Shown here piece after piece: positions 23,984 to 33,036 of a stretch of 42,243 bases of DNA. This stretch comes from Terriglobia bacterium. Lineage in GTDB: Bacteria > Acidobacteriota > Terriglobia > Bryobacterales > Bryobacteraceae. The position numbers were made by a program, and so were the translations under genes. Within the stretch, counting starts at the first letter, position 1; each line of letters starts with the position of its first letter. The stretch lies in contig JANYDS010000036.1 in assembly GCA_025363475.1 (NCBI GenBank), positions 1-42,243 on the forward strand. The letters run 5' to 3'. The notes beneath the pieces are model-generated. The model was not told where the DNA came from. It saw only the letters and a program-made list of their open reading frames with translations, and did not search any database.

Positions 23984-26497
23984 CTAAGCCGCGAGCCCAG
24001 ACGCACGACGCGCACCGAACACGCTCTCCACAATCCCGCGCCACTTGCGCAGCACCAGTTCCACCAGATTCAGCAACACCGCCAGACCCAACAGCCCCGG
24101 CCACAGTCGCACTGCGGAATCGATAAATTTCCCGCCGGAATCGAATAAGTCCCCCGCGCCCGGATTAAATTTCCCACCCGTCGAAACCGCAATCGACTTC
24201 AACAACGCTTCATTCGAACCAAAGTCCGAAAGCTCAGCTTCCTGCCGGTACAAGCCAATCTCTGGAAAAGCGCGGCTGTCCACCAGCGGACGAATCCGGA
24301 ACAACCCTTCGAGCGACCCCACCCGCAAACGTCCCCGATAAGTCCCCGGCGAGAGCCTGGTCAGATCCAGTGGTTTGCGGAAATCGCCCGGTCCCAGTAC
24401 GAACAAATCGGGCACCGCAGCCACATCCGTCAGCTCACTCGACACGTGGTAATCCACCACCAGTTCTTCATTCGCACCGTCATAGCGAGCCACCGCATCA
24501 CTCCCGTTACCATGCGGCAGCAGATCGCGAAAGACATTCGTCCAGAGGCGGTCGAAGCCAGGCCAGGTCAGCCAGCTTTCAGCCCAGCGGCTTTTCGCGT
24601 CCGAAGCAAAAACCACCGTTCGGCCCAGCCCATATTGCCAGCGCGTGAGCAGCGGGTCTGCCACGTCCACAGCCAGAATTTCATCCGCTGCCGGACGAGC
24701 CTCAAACCGAACATAACCCGCCAGCTCTGGAGCCGTTTCCATCTCCACTTTGTCCAGCAGATCTGACGGATGTTTCATCGACGCCTTGATCGGATGTTCC
24801 ACCGCAGTAGTGCCCGTGTGCTCCTGCACATCCTTGAGCAAAATTTGTTCCAGCCCCGAAGGATCGTTCAACAAATAGGACTTGCCTTTCGCCCCCACTG
24901 CAATTTTTTCGAGATACGCTTTGTTAACATCCTGACCCAGCCCTACAGTCGAAATCGTGACACGATTTTCGGCCGCTTCCTTGGCCAGATTAACGCTGTC
25001 GCCCTCTTCAGAAATACCGTCCGTCAGCAGTACAATATGACGGTAAGCCGCATTCACCTGCTGAATACGGGAGAATGCCTCAACCAGGGCAGGTGCGATC
25101 TGGGTTCCGCCATCCGGCATGATGCCTGCGATTTCACGCTTGATCAGGCCCTTGTTGTCGGCCTTGCGGATGGGCACATCCCACATGAACGAGTTGTCAA
25201 AAATCAGAATACCCACGGAATCATCGGGCTTCAAATTATCCACAACACCGGACGCGGCCGCGCGCGCCAGCTCCATCTTCTTGCCTTCCATGGAAGACGA
25301 TTTGTCGATGATGAGTACCACCGCCGTACCCTGCGGCGAACGCGGCGGGACTAATTTCGCCGGAAACGCCTTCGCCAGTTCATCTTCAGGTGCGTCTTTG
25401 TGATCCACGTAAACGTTGTGCTCACCCGCGATCCACAAAGCACCACCACCTGCGCGGACAAAATCGGCAGCACGCTGTTTGTCCGAAGGCCGCATGGTCT
25501 CGAAGTTGATATTGTTGAAAACCACCATCTGGACATCATCCAGATTCGCCGGCAGAGTCTTCGATTCAGCCAGATCAAACTGGTTTTGCGCCAGCACCGC
25601 CGCTATGTGCGTATCTGTACCCGCCGGATCTTCCGAAACCCACTGGACTTTCGGACGCCGCACCGTAAGAGCATTCTCAAACCGGCTCTCGCCCAACCCA
25701 TCAGCCGCAATCTTGCCACTCAAATCAATGGCCCCGGCAGCGTTGATACTGGTGCGAATACGGATGCGGTTCTCGCCCGCCACCAGCGCAACCTTATGCG
25801 GCCCGCCAATCGCCTTGCCTTCTGCGGAAAGCTCGACCGTAGCGTTGGCCGCGCGGGGCGAAGAAACCGTAATGTCTACCGGGAAACGCTCACCCGTAAA
25901 CACCGCGCCGGGAATTCCCACAGCCTCTGTCTTCAATTTGGGTTGCGCACGGCCCGGCAGCGCAATCGTGTCGATGGGGATTCCCAACTGCTGCGCCTGC
26001 CACGCCACACGCGTCGCCGACCCCTCATTTTCATTCCCGTCCGTCACCATCACGATGCGGTGAATCATACCCGCCGGCAGCGACGCCAGAGCCTGTCTGA
26101 TGGGCGCTTCCAGATTCGTAGCGCGGCCATTGGAACCTGCCGTACGAGCCAGCGTCAGGCCCGATTCAGACGGCGTCAGCTTACGCGGCGCACGCGCAAA
26201 CGGAATCACATCCAGCTGATTGCTGCCACGCGAACCGTTCAATTTTTTCAGCAGCGCGTTTTCCCGTGCCATATCATCGTCAGACAAACTGGCGGACGTA
26301 TCGGCCAGCACTGCCAGTGCAACCTTACGATCGCGAATCGAAATCACCGGTTCTGCCAGCGCCAGAATCACGGCGGCAACCATCCCTGCCTTCAATAGCA
26401 GTGCCACGTGGCGTGACTGTCTGCGCCACTCCCATGCGACCACCCAGACCAGTGGCAGAATCAATAACAGCAGCGCCCACGCGCGTTCAAACGTCAT
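23984..26497 (-). CDS. Membrane protein with two VWA domains and GATase-like domain
   Basis: An 837-residue membrane protein. Two TMs lie at the N-terminus (about 3-21 and 33-50) and one near the C-terminus (LWPGLLGLAVLLNLVELVL). The first VWA domain (from about 60) has MIDAS start VLADTSASLS. A second VWA (from about 395) has IIDKSSSMEGKKM. Between them lies a class-I glutamine-amidotransferase-like segment (MVVFNNINFETM and ADFVRAGGGALWIAGEH) that lacks an evident nucleophile cysteine. Both MIDAS motifs keep Asp-x-Ser-x-Ser, so both may bind metal and protein ligands. It is last in the MoxR-DUF58-BatA gene set; such VWA proteins are thought to be targets of the MoxR ATPase (inference). Confidence 0.87.
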   Translation of the reverse strand: MTFERAWALLLLILPLVWVVAWEWRRQSRHVALLLKAGMVAAVILALAEPVISIRDRKVALAVLADTSASLSDDDMARENALLKKLNGSRGSNQLDVIPFARAPRKLTPSESGLTLARTAGSNGRATNLEAPIRQALASLPAGMIHRIVMVTDGNENEGSATRVAWQAQQLGIPIDTIALPGRAQPKLKTEAVGIPGAVFTGERFPVDITVSSPRAANATVELSAEGKAIGGPHKVALVAGENRIRIRTSINAAGAIDLSGKIAADGLGESRFENALTVRRPKVQWVSEDPAGTDTHIAAVLAQNQFDLAESKTLPANLDDVQMVVFNNINFETMRPSDKQRAADFVRAGGGALWIAGEHNVYVDHKDAPEDELAKAFPAKLVPPRSPQGTAVVLIIDKSSSMEGKKMELARAAASGVVDNLKPDDSVGILIFDNSFMWDVPIRKADNKGLIKREIAGIMPDGGTQIAPALVEAFSRIQQVNAAYRHIVLLTDGISEEGDSVNLAKEAAENRVTISTVGLGQDVNKAYLEKIAVGAKGKSYLLNDPSGLEQILLKDVQEHTGTTAVEHPIKASMKHPSDLLDKVEMETAPELAGYVRFEARPAADEILAVDVADPLLTRWQYGLGRTVVFASDAKSRWAESWLTWPGFDRLWTNVFRDLLPHGNGSDAVARYDGANEELVVDYHVSSELTDVAAVPDLFVLGPGDFRKPLDLTRLSPGTYRGRLRVGSLEGLFRIRPLVDSRAFPEIGLYRQEAELSDFGSNEALLKSIAVSTGGKFNPGAGDLFDSGGKFIDSAVRLWPGLLGLAVLLNLVELVLRKWRGIVESVFGARRASGLAA

Positions 26498-28398
26498 GCC
26501 GCACGCCCCAGTCCTGTTCTCACAACCTGCAGACGCGCCTTAGCCGCCCGCCCGTACAGGAACCATTCGCCCAACAGCAGCGCGGCACCCAAAGCCGCCA
26601 GCAGCGGCCACAAATCGCGTGAACGCACCAGCGCTTCAGAGAAAGTGGGAATGCCATGCCGTACATTCGCCGGCGCATTCCATTTCACGTCCCACAGTTC
26701 CGGCAGCGTCAGTGAGTAAACCCGTTCAGAATTGCCCGTAATCACGCGGACCCGTTGCGTTTGCCCGGCGAAAAACTGCACTGACCGGTCTCTCAGATTG
26801 AACGGCAGAATCGCGCCGCTGTCAGACAGAACCCGAACTTCGCCCGAGCCACCAGCCAGCGGCATCGCTACCTGACCGGCACTCTGCGCTCCCACATCCA
26901 CATCGCGGAAAACATCAGGTGCCATCCAGCGCAGAACATTGGCCAGCAGTAGCGGCGTGGCCAGTTCAAAGCGCATGGCACCAGCAAAAGGGTCGAAGCC
27001 CATGACTACAGTCCTTGTCTTTCCATCTGCAGATTCCCGCGCCACCATCACCGGGCCTTTGTCCACTTCGGCAACTCTGATGGTCCCCGGCCCCGGTTCA
27101 AACACGGAAGCGGATTCGATTTGTACATCGCGTGCACGCAGGCCTGCGGTCAGCGCCAGATCGGGCGTCCAGGCCATTCCCTGCGGATGGTCCACATGAT
27201 CGCGGATCGGTACGACTGCTTTATCGGGCGGCGGATCGATCCAGAGCACATTACCCTGCGGCGCGGTTTCGGGCCGAAACTTGTGAATCACCACCATGCC
27301 GTCATTCTTCGGCGTGTAACTGCCAATGAATTTGAACTCCGCGGCAATACGCGGGTCAGAAGCCAGCGCGGGTCGGAATAACTCCGGCTGATCGGAATAA
27401 ACCACCACGTGCAGACTGCGCGATTGCGGCAATTCCAACGCAACATAGTTATCTCCCGCGAAGGCATCTTTGGGATACAGCCGCGCTTCGATAATTCCAG
27501 CCGCCGAGGTCCGCACCGGAAAGGCCAGTTCCCGCTCCGCGCCCGGTGCCAGATCCACCGCCTTCGCACCCGCCGGAGCATGGCCGAAGTTGAGCGTTAC
27601 ACTCACGTTTTTAGTGACCCTGCCGTAATTGCGAACCCGGACCAGAATCTCCCACGTCCCCGTATCAGAAGCTGACCGGCGCGCACCCACACTGCGCAAG
27701 CCCGAATTTTCCACGGCGCTGTCATCCACATTCAGCACACGAAACGACGGCAGATCGGGCATCACCATATTGTTGGCTTCACGCGTCGAAATACGCCCCG
27801 GTCCGACATAAGCGACTTCGCCTGCAATTGACCCGCTGCCCCGCTGCAGCCGCCGCGCAAAATCGAGACTCTGCGAAAGGTTGAGCGCGGTCGCGCCGGG
27901 CTGCGTTTCCAGAATGGCCCGTGCCACTTTGCGACGGTCCAGTTCCCACGCCGTTGCCGGTGTCGCCAGAGCATCGGCACGGATCAACATCACCCGATCC
28001 GTGGACGGTACTGCCCGCAGCCAGCCCAGCGCATTTGCCTTCGCCAGATCCATCAAATTTGCGCCAGCGTGCTCGGGCACCACCGCGCCCATCCAGGCCG
28101 AATCGTCCAGCACTAATACGTGATCGCGCCGCGCGCCCTGGCGACCGCCCCATTGCAATTGCGCGATTGCCAGGAGCAGAAGCATCATGCCAAGCAATTG
28201 CAGCAGCAAAGAGACGGGCTGCTGAATCCTGCTCCTGCGCGTCACCGGGGCCGCTTCACCCTGCGCAACCCAAAAACGCAGCGTCGCCACTACCTGTTTA
28301 CGCCGGTTGCGGTCCAATAAATAGAGCGCGACAGAGATAGCACTCACTGCTGCCATCAGCCCCAGAAATTCCGCCATCGAAAGGTTTAGAAAAGCCAT
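26494..28398 (-). CDS. BatA-like membrane protein with degenerate VWA
   Basis: A 634-residue protein starting with the aerotolerance-regulator N-terminal (BatA) module: a TM at about 8-25 (LGLMAAVSAISVALYLL), a helical hairpin, then a second TM near 62-80 (LLLQLLGMMLLLLAIAQL). A VWA-like domain follows from about residue 92 (HVLVLDDSAWMGAVV), where the MIDAS Asp-x-Ser-x-Ser reads Asp-Asp-Ser-Ala-Trp, so metal binding is doubtful. Long beta-rich extracytoplasmic segments follow, and a TM lies at the C-terminus (LWPLLAALGAALLLGEWFLY). Its 3' end overlaps the next gene by four bases (ATGA) and its 5' end overlaps the DUF58 stop (TAATG), which indicates one tightly coupled operon. Confidence 0.84.
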   Translation of the reverse strand: MAFLNLSMAEFLGLMAAVSAISVALYLLDRNRRKQVVATLRFWVAQGEAAPVTRRSRIQQPVSLLLQLLGMMLLLLAIAQLQWGGRQGARRDHVLVLDDSAWMGAVVPEHAGANLMDLAKANALGWLRAVPSTDRVMLIRADALATPATAWELDRRKVARAILETQPGATALNLSQSLDFARRLQRGSGSIAGEVAYVGPGRISTREANNMVMPDLPSFRVLNVDDSAVENSGLRSVGARRSASDTGTWEILVRVRNYGRVTKNVSVTLNFGHAPAGAKAVDLAPGAERELAFPVRTSAAGIIEARLYPKDAFAGDNYVALELPQSRSLHVVVYSDQPELFRPALASDPRIAAEFKFIGSYTPKNDGMVVIHKFRPETAPQGNVLWIDPPPDKAVVPIRDHVDHPQGMAWTPDLALTAGLRARDVQIESASVFEPGPGTIRVAEVDKGPVMVARESADGKTRTVVMGFDPFAGAMRFELATPLLLANVLRWMAPDVFRDVDVGAQSAGQVAMPLAGGSGEVRVLSDSGAILPFNLRDRSVQFFAGQTQRVRVITGNSERVYSLTLPELWDVKWNAPANVRHGIPTFSEALVRSRDLWPLLAALGAALLLGEWFLYGRAAKARLQVVRTGLGRAA

Positions 28399-29282
28399 TA
28401 CGCGATACTCCGCGTGCGGATCATCGTCCCGAAAATAGCATCGTCAAGCGACAGTGAAGTGGGAATAGTGGAATACTTACCATCATTCCTGAGCGCGATT
28501 TCCTTAAGCCTGGCGGAAAAAGCATCGAACGCTTCCGTGTACTGGCGGCGGGCATCTTCATCCACCTGAATTCTCAACTGCTGGCCGGTCTCGGCATCCA
28601 CCATATCGACTTCGCCCAGCCAGGGCGGCGTGCGGTCTTCATCGCCCCAGACCTGCAACAGCATCAGCTCATTGCCGTAATCCGCAAGGTATTGCAAAGC
28701 CTTCTCGCAACTGCCGTCATCGAGGAAATCGGAAACTACAATCACCAGGCCACGCTGCGGATACTCATTCAGAAACTCACGCACCACAGCCAGAAAATCA
28801 GTAGAGCCTTCGGGTTCAAGAGCCCCCAGATACTCAGAAACGGGCCGATAACGATGACGTCCGCCGCCCGCCGATTTCCCTTCCTTCAAACGGCCGGAAA
28901 AAGGCAAAATCTGAATCGTATCGAGCCGCACCAGCCCCACATAACAGAGCGCGGCAACCAACTGCTTCGCATACAAAAACTTCTGTCCGGAAACCGCCGC
29001 CATCGATTTTGAAACATCCACCAGCAAACGCACCGGCACACGCGGCTCAATCTGAAACATCTTCAGAAACATCTTGTCGAGCCGCATAAAGGCCCGCCAG
29101 TTGACCGCCCGCAGATCATCCCCTTGATGAAAATGCCGGTGTTCCAGAAATTCCTGCCCGCCGCCCGCAAAACGCGACCGGTTGTGCCCGCCCACAAGAC
29201 CAGCGAACGAACGCTGCCAGTGAATGGTCAGCCGTTCGAGGCGTTCGAGAAAAGCTCGGTCGAGTAAGGGCGTATCTGCCAC
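28398..29282 (-). CDS. DUF58 (VWA-like) protein
   Basis: A 294-residue cytoplasmic protein of the DUF58 family. Seen are GQEFLEHRHFHQGDDLRAVN (the family signature around the RxYxxGDDxRxIxW region), then VRLLVDVSKSM, a complete MIDAS-like Asp-x-Ser-x-Ser, and IVVSDFLDDG. DUF58 proteins occur almost always beside a MoxR ATPase and are believed to act with it. GTG start at 29282 with GAGG five bases upstream. It lies 15 bases after moxR and overlaps the BatA-like gene by one base. Confidence 0.92.
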   Translation of the reverse strand: MADTPLLDRAFLERLERLTIHWQRSFAGLVGGHNRSRFAGGGQEFLEHRHFHQGDDLRAVNWRAFMRLDKMFLKMFQIEPRVPVRLLVDVSKSMAAVSGQKFLYAKQLVAALCYVGLVRLDTIQILPFSGRLKEGKSAGGGRHRYRPVSEYLGALEPEGSTDFLAVVREFLNEYPQRGLVIVVSDFLDDGSCEKALQYLADYGNELMLLQVWGDEDRTPPWLGEVDMVDAETGQQLRIQVDEDARRQYTEAFDAFSARLKEIALRNDGKYSTIPTSLSLDDAIFGTMIRTRSIA

Positions 29283-29297
29283 GGCTGCCTCGCGCTC

Positions 29298-30287
29298 TTA
29301 AGCGGCTGCGGCCTTGACGCCGGAAATGATGTCGGTCAGAATCGCATCCGGCGACTTGCCGTCGGCATGTGCGTCGAAGTTCAAAATGATGCGGTGACGC
29401 AACACGCTGGGTGCCAGTTCCTTGATGTCGTCAATACTCAAATGGAAGCGGCCGCGCAGCAGTGCCAGTACGCGGCCACACTCCACCAGCGCCTGTGCGC
29501 CGCGGGGTGAACTGCCATACCGCACATATTTCTTCGCCGATTCGTGGGCCTCCGGCTGGTCCGGCTGGGTCGCCATCACCAGTTTCACCGCGTAATCCTG
29601 GACATGCGGAGCCACCAGAATCTCCCGACATACGGACCGAATCTGCAGCACTTCTTCCCGGTCAAGAACAGAATGAACCGTGGCTTCTTCCCGTGCGATG
29701 GTGCGCTCAACAATGCGCGACATCTCGGCATGAGAAGGATAAGTAACCAGAATCTTCATCAGGAACCGGTCAAGCTGCGCTTCTGGCAGCGGATACGTGC
29801 CTTCCATTTCGATGGGATTCTGCGTGGCCATAACCAGGAAGGGCGCTTCCAGTTCATGCGTCGTGGTGCCGCTGGTCACCGTGCGCTCCTGCATGGCTTC
29901 GAGCAGTGCCGACTGTGTCTTCGGCGTGGCACGGTTGATTTCATCCGCCAGCACCAGATTTGAGAAAATCGGCCCCGCCTGGAACCGCAGCGATTTATGC
30001 CCGCGTTCGTCAGTCTCCATAATCATGCTGCCGACGATATCCGCAGGCATCAAATCGGGCGTGAACTGGATCCGCGAATAGCGCAAACTCAGGGCTCGGG
30101 CCAGCGTGCGCAACAGCGTAGTCTTGCCAAGGCCGGGGACGCCTTCCAGCAAAACATGCCCGCCGCCCAGCAGACAGATCAAAACACCATCAACGACGCT
30201 CTGCTGGCCGACGATGATTTTCGCGATTTCATCGCGCACCTGGTTCAGTTTGGCGACCGCTGCTCCCGCTGCGGTTTCAATAGGCAT
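29298..30287 (-). CDS. MoxR-family AAA+ ATPase
   Basis: A 329-residue AAA+ ATPase. Walker A GVPGLGKT (49-56), Walker B LVLADEIN followed by RATPKTQSALLEAM, sensor FLVMATQNPIEMEGTYPLPE and the C-terminal lid are all intact. MoxR ATPases are chaperones that fit cofactors or remodel protein complexes, usually with VWA-domain partners, which are encoded here by the next three genes. I start it at ATG 30287, the usual family opening; the frame is open further upstream, into the cyclase gene, without family homology. The gap to the cyclase stop is 50 bases, so shared transcription with the cyclase is likely but not shown. Confidence 0.93.
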   Translation of the reverse strand: MPIETAAGAAVAKLNQVRDEIAKIIVGQQSVVDGVLICLLGGGHVLLEGVPGLGKTTLLRTLARALSLRYSRIQFTPDLMPADIVGSMIMETDERGHKSLRFQAGPIFSNLVLADEINRATPKTQSALLEAMQERTVTSGTTTHELEAPFLVMATQNPIEMEGTYPLPEAQLDRFLMKILVTYPSHAEMSRIVERTIAREEATVHSVLDREEVLQIRSVCREILVAPHVQDYAVKLVMATQPDQPEAHESAKKYVRYGSSPRGAQALVECGRVLALLRGRFHLSIDDIKELAPSVLRHRIILNFDAHADGKSPDAILTDIISGVKAAAA

Positions 30288-30337
30288 GGAATTGATTCTA
30301 ATGGATAGGTATCGCGCGCCGCCCCGCAGGCCGTGCG

Positions 30338-32602
30338 TTACTTCGATTTCAGCACCCAAACACCATCCCAGTCGTCTCCCGGAGGGTTGGCCTTCATATG
30401 CTCCGTGCGCTCCAGGTAGATGGCGGAAAGCTTGTCCTTCGGGTTCAGTTCCAGCGCCTTGCGCAGCGAAATTTCCGCCTTGTCCCACTGCTGTTTGCGG
30501 TACAGCGCCAGTCCGTTCCGGTAATATTCCAGAACATCCAGCATGTTCGGGAAAGTCTCATCGGTATGGAAGTCGAGAACTTCATAAATGCTGACTGCCT
30601 CAGTCTTGCCCTTAACGACAACCAGATCCGCCTCGCGCACCCGATAGGTTCCCTTGAGGCGCCGGTAGGTCATGTCGCTGATCAGGATCTTGGCGCCATA
30701 CTGCTTGCAGGCGCTTTCGAGGCGTGCCGCCAGGTTCACGCCGTCGCCAATGATCGTGTAATCCATCCGCCGCGGCGAGCCGATATTGCCCGAAACCACG
30801 TTATCCGTATTCAGACCCACGCCGATATCCACCGGCTTCTTCCCGCTGGAAATCCGCTCCTTATTCCACTCCGTCAGATCATTGATCATGGCGATGGTGG
30901 TGCGAACCGCCCGGTCCTCATCGTCACCCTGCGAAACCGGCAAGCCGAACACGGCCATGATGGCGTCGCCGATGAACTTATCCAGCATCCCGCCCTGCCG
31001 CTGGATGCATTCCACCATCACCGTGAAATATTCATTCAGCAGCGCAACGGTGCCATGCGCACCCAACTCCTCGGTGATGGTGGTGAAGCCGCGCACATCA
31101 GAAAAGAGCACCGTCACCAGCGCGCTCTGGCCGCCCAGCGCATCGCCGCTGCCGGTCATTAACTGCTCGGCCAGACGCGGATCCATATACCGCGACATCG
31201 TAGACTTCATGCGCTTTTCGTTACTGACGTCTTCTACCATCAGCAGCGTGCCAATCTTCTTCGGCGGGCCGTTTTCCACCGTACTCATGAGCGGCTGCAC
31301 AGTGAGGTTGACAGAAAACGGATCGCCATCCGGGGCCGCCAGCTGGGCATCCATTGTGATGTCGTTCTGCAGAGTTTCTTCCACAACCTTGATGCGGTCC
31401 AGCACCCAGGCATTCGCTTCCGTGAAATATTCGATTGCCTTGCGGTTGAGAATTTCTTTGGGCGTGGTGCGCAGAATCCTCAAACCCGCCGCGTTGCAGG
31501 TGACGATCATTTCGTCTTCATTCAGCGTGATGACGCCATTCGTCATGCTTTGCAGCATCGATTCGTTGTAATTCTTGACCTGCTGCACCTGATCGAACAG
31601 CTTTGCGCTCTCCAGACTAATCGCCAACTGCGCCGTGAACGCCTTGAGCCGGGCTTCATCCTCTGACGTGAAGGGCCCGCCGCGCCGATTCAACACCTGC
31701 GTTACGCCAATCCGTTTACCCGCTTTATTCGAAATCGGCACGCACAAAATAGACCGCGTGAAGTATCCAGTCCGCTTGTCAAACGCCGGATTGAACCGCA
31801 GATCCGCGTAGGCATAAGGAATGTTGATGGTCTGCCCTGAAGTGAAGACCGCACCCGCGATGCCCAGATGGTTCGGCATGCGGATCTCGCCCACCGACGC
31901 GCCCATCGCCACACGGGAAAACAATTCGTTCGTTTTCTCGTCGTTCAGGAACAGCGTCGCCCGGTCCCCCTGCAGCATCCGCGCGGCTTCCGTCACCACT
32001 TTCACCAGCATCGTGCCCAGATCGATATCGGACGTTACATCCGCCACCACATCCAGAAAATGCATTTCCTGCTGGCGCGCATGGTGCATCCGCTCCACAA
32101 ACTGACGGCTGCGCAGCGCCATCGAAGTGAGCGCAGTCATGTCTTCCAGCAGCCGAAGCTCTTCGGCATGGAAGTCGCCCTCGCGCTTGTTCAGCATCTG
32201 CAAAACGCCGATGACTTCGCCCTTTACCGTACGCACCGGCGCGCAAAGAATGCTGCGCGTGGTGTAACCGGTTTCAAGGTCAACTTTGGAATTGAAATGC
32301 GGATGATTGTACGGGTCCAGGACCACCGTCCCAACGCCCGTTGTAAAAACGTGCCCCGCGATCCCGGTATTGTTCAGGATGCGGATTTCCCTGTGTCCTG
32401 TACCCTGCGCCACGCGCGAATAGAGTTCCCCCGAACGTTCGTCGTTCAGAAACAGCGTGCCGCGGTCTGCCCCGGTCTGCTCCGCGCTCTCAGACACGAT
32501 GGTCTGGAGCATGTCTTCCAGCGTGTCGTGCGCGGAAACTTCCTTCGCCACCCGCAGCAGTAGTTCCATCCGCAAAAGCTGATCGTGAGTACTATCAGAC
32601 AC
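30338..32602 (-). CDS. GAF-GAF-PAS class III adenylate cyclase with TPR-like tail
   Basis: A 754-residue cytoplasmic enzyme. Order: GAF (about 15-165), GAF (about 185-340), PAS (about 355-470), class III cyclase (about 495-675) and a TPR-like C-terminus (YYRNGLALYRKQQWDKAEIS). The metal ligands are Asp502 (LFSDVRGFT) and Asp546 (GDAIMAVFG). The adenine-selecting residues are Lys542 (MLDKFIGD) and Asp614 (RRMDYTII), and the transition-state pair is Asn623 and Arg627. This pattern predicts cAMP, not cGMP. GTG 32602 has GGAG seven bases upstream and overlaps the stop of the coiled-coil gene. The GAF domains probably sense a small ligand or redox state; which one cannot be told. Confidence 0.93.
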   Translation of the reverse strand: MSDSTHDQLLRMELLLRVAKEVSAHDTLEDMLQTIVSESAEQTGADRGTLFLNDERSGELYSRVAQGTGHREIRILNNTGIAGHVFTTGVGTVVLDPYNHPHFNSKVDLETGYTTRSILCAPVRTVKGEVIGVLQMLNKREGDFHAEELRLLEDMTALTSMALRSRQFVERMHHARQQEMHFLDVVADVTSDIDLGTMLVKVVTEAARMLQGDRATLFLNDEKTNELFSRVAMGASVGEIRMPNHLGIAGAVFTSGQTINIPYAYADLRFNPAFDKRTGYFTRSILCVPISNKAGKRIGVTQVLNRRGGPFTSEDEARLKAFTAQLAISLESAKLFDQVQQVKNYNESMLQSMTNGVITLNEDEMIVTCNAAGLRILRTTPKEILNRKAIEYFTEANAWVLDRIKVVEETLQNDITMDAQLAAPDGDPFSVNLTVQPLMSTVENGPPKKIGTLLMVEDVSNEKRMKSTMSRYMDPRLAEQLMTGSGDALGGQSALVTVLFSDVRGFTTITEELGAHGTVALLNEYFTVMVECIQRQGGMLDKFIGDAIMAVFGLPVSQGDDEDRAVRTTIAMINDLTEWNKERISSGKKPVDIGVGLNTDNVVSGNIGSPRRMDYTIIGDGVNLAARLESACKQYGAKILISDMTYRRLKGTYRVREADLVVVKGKTEAVSIYEVLDFHTDETFPNMLDVLEYYRNGLALYRKQQWDKAEISLRKALELNPKDKLSAIYLERTEHMKANPPGDDWDGVWVLKSK

Positions 32603-32936
32603 GGGCACGCTCCAGTTCGTCCCGGAGGGCAACGATCATTTTTTCCAGTAACTGATTTTCTTCGCGGTCGGACTGTCTGATCTTCTGCCGCTCTTCGCTG
32701 TGCGTGATTCGTTCCTGTTCCAGAACGTCGCGAAGCGCCTGCACCGTCTTCTTCAACTGATCGATTTCATCACTGGACCGCGCCACCGCCACCTGTACGG
32801 CCTCCTGCTTGTCGAAAACCATCTTTTCCATCTGCTCGCGCAGGACCTGAATGGTTTCGTGCAGCTGGCGAATTTCACCGGCTGATTCGGCAATCGCCTT
32901 TTGAATGGCTTCCTGGATTTCGATGGACGCAGACAC
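32595..32936 (-). CDS. Coiled-coil protein with three helical repeats
   Basis: A 113-residue, entirely helical protein. Three related units can be aligned: EIRQLHETIQVLREQMEKM, EIDQLKKTVQALRDVLEQE and ENQLLEKMIVALRDELERA. They suggest duplication of a coiled-coil segment. There is no TM and no enzyme motif. Its stop overlaps the start of the cyclase gene by a few bases (GTGTCTGA), so the two are translated together. It may be an oligomerisation partner or adaptor for the cyclase (inference); no family name is recognised. Confidence 0.75.
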   Translation of the reverse strand: MSASIEIQEAIQKAIAESAGEIRQLHETIQVLREQMEKMVFDKQEAVQVAVARSSDEIDQLKKTVQALRDVLEQERITHSEERQKIRQSDREENQLLEKMIVALRDELERARV

Positions 32937-33036
32937 GATGGATGCAGATAATGACCGGGACAGACACTCCGAATCATTTAAGGTAGCAGAAAGAGATAAA
33001 AACCTTTTCGCTTACACTGAATGATTCCATCCCAAG

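Noticed and set aside
25400-26398. 332-codon plus-strand frame opposite the double-VWA gene
   Set aside because: Arg/His-rich shadow without a start signal or domain; the minus-strand VWA motifs are clear.
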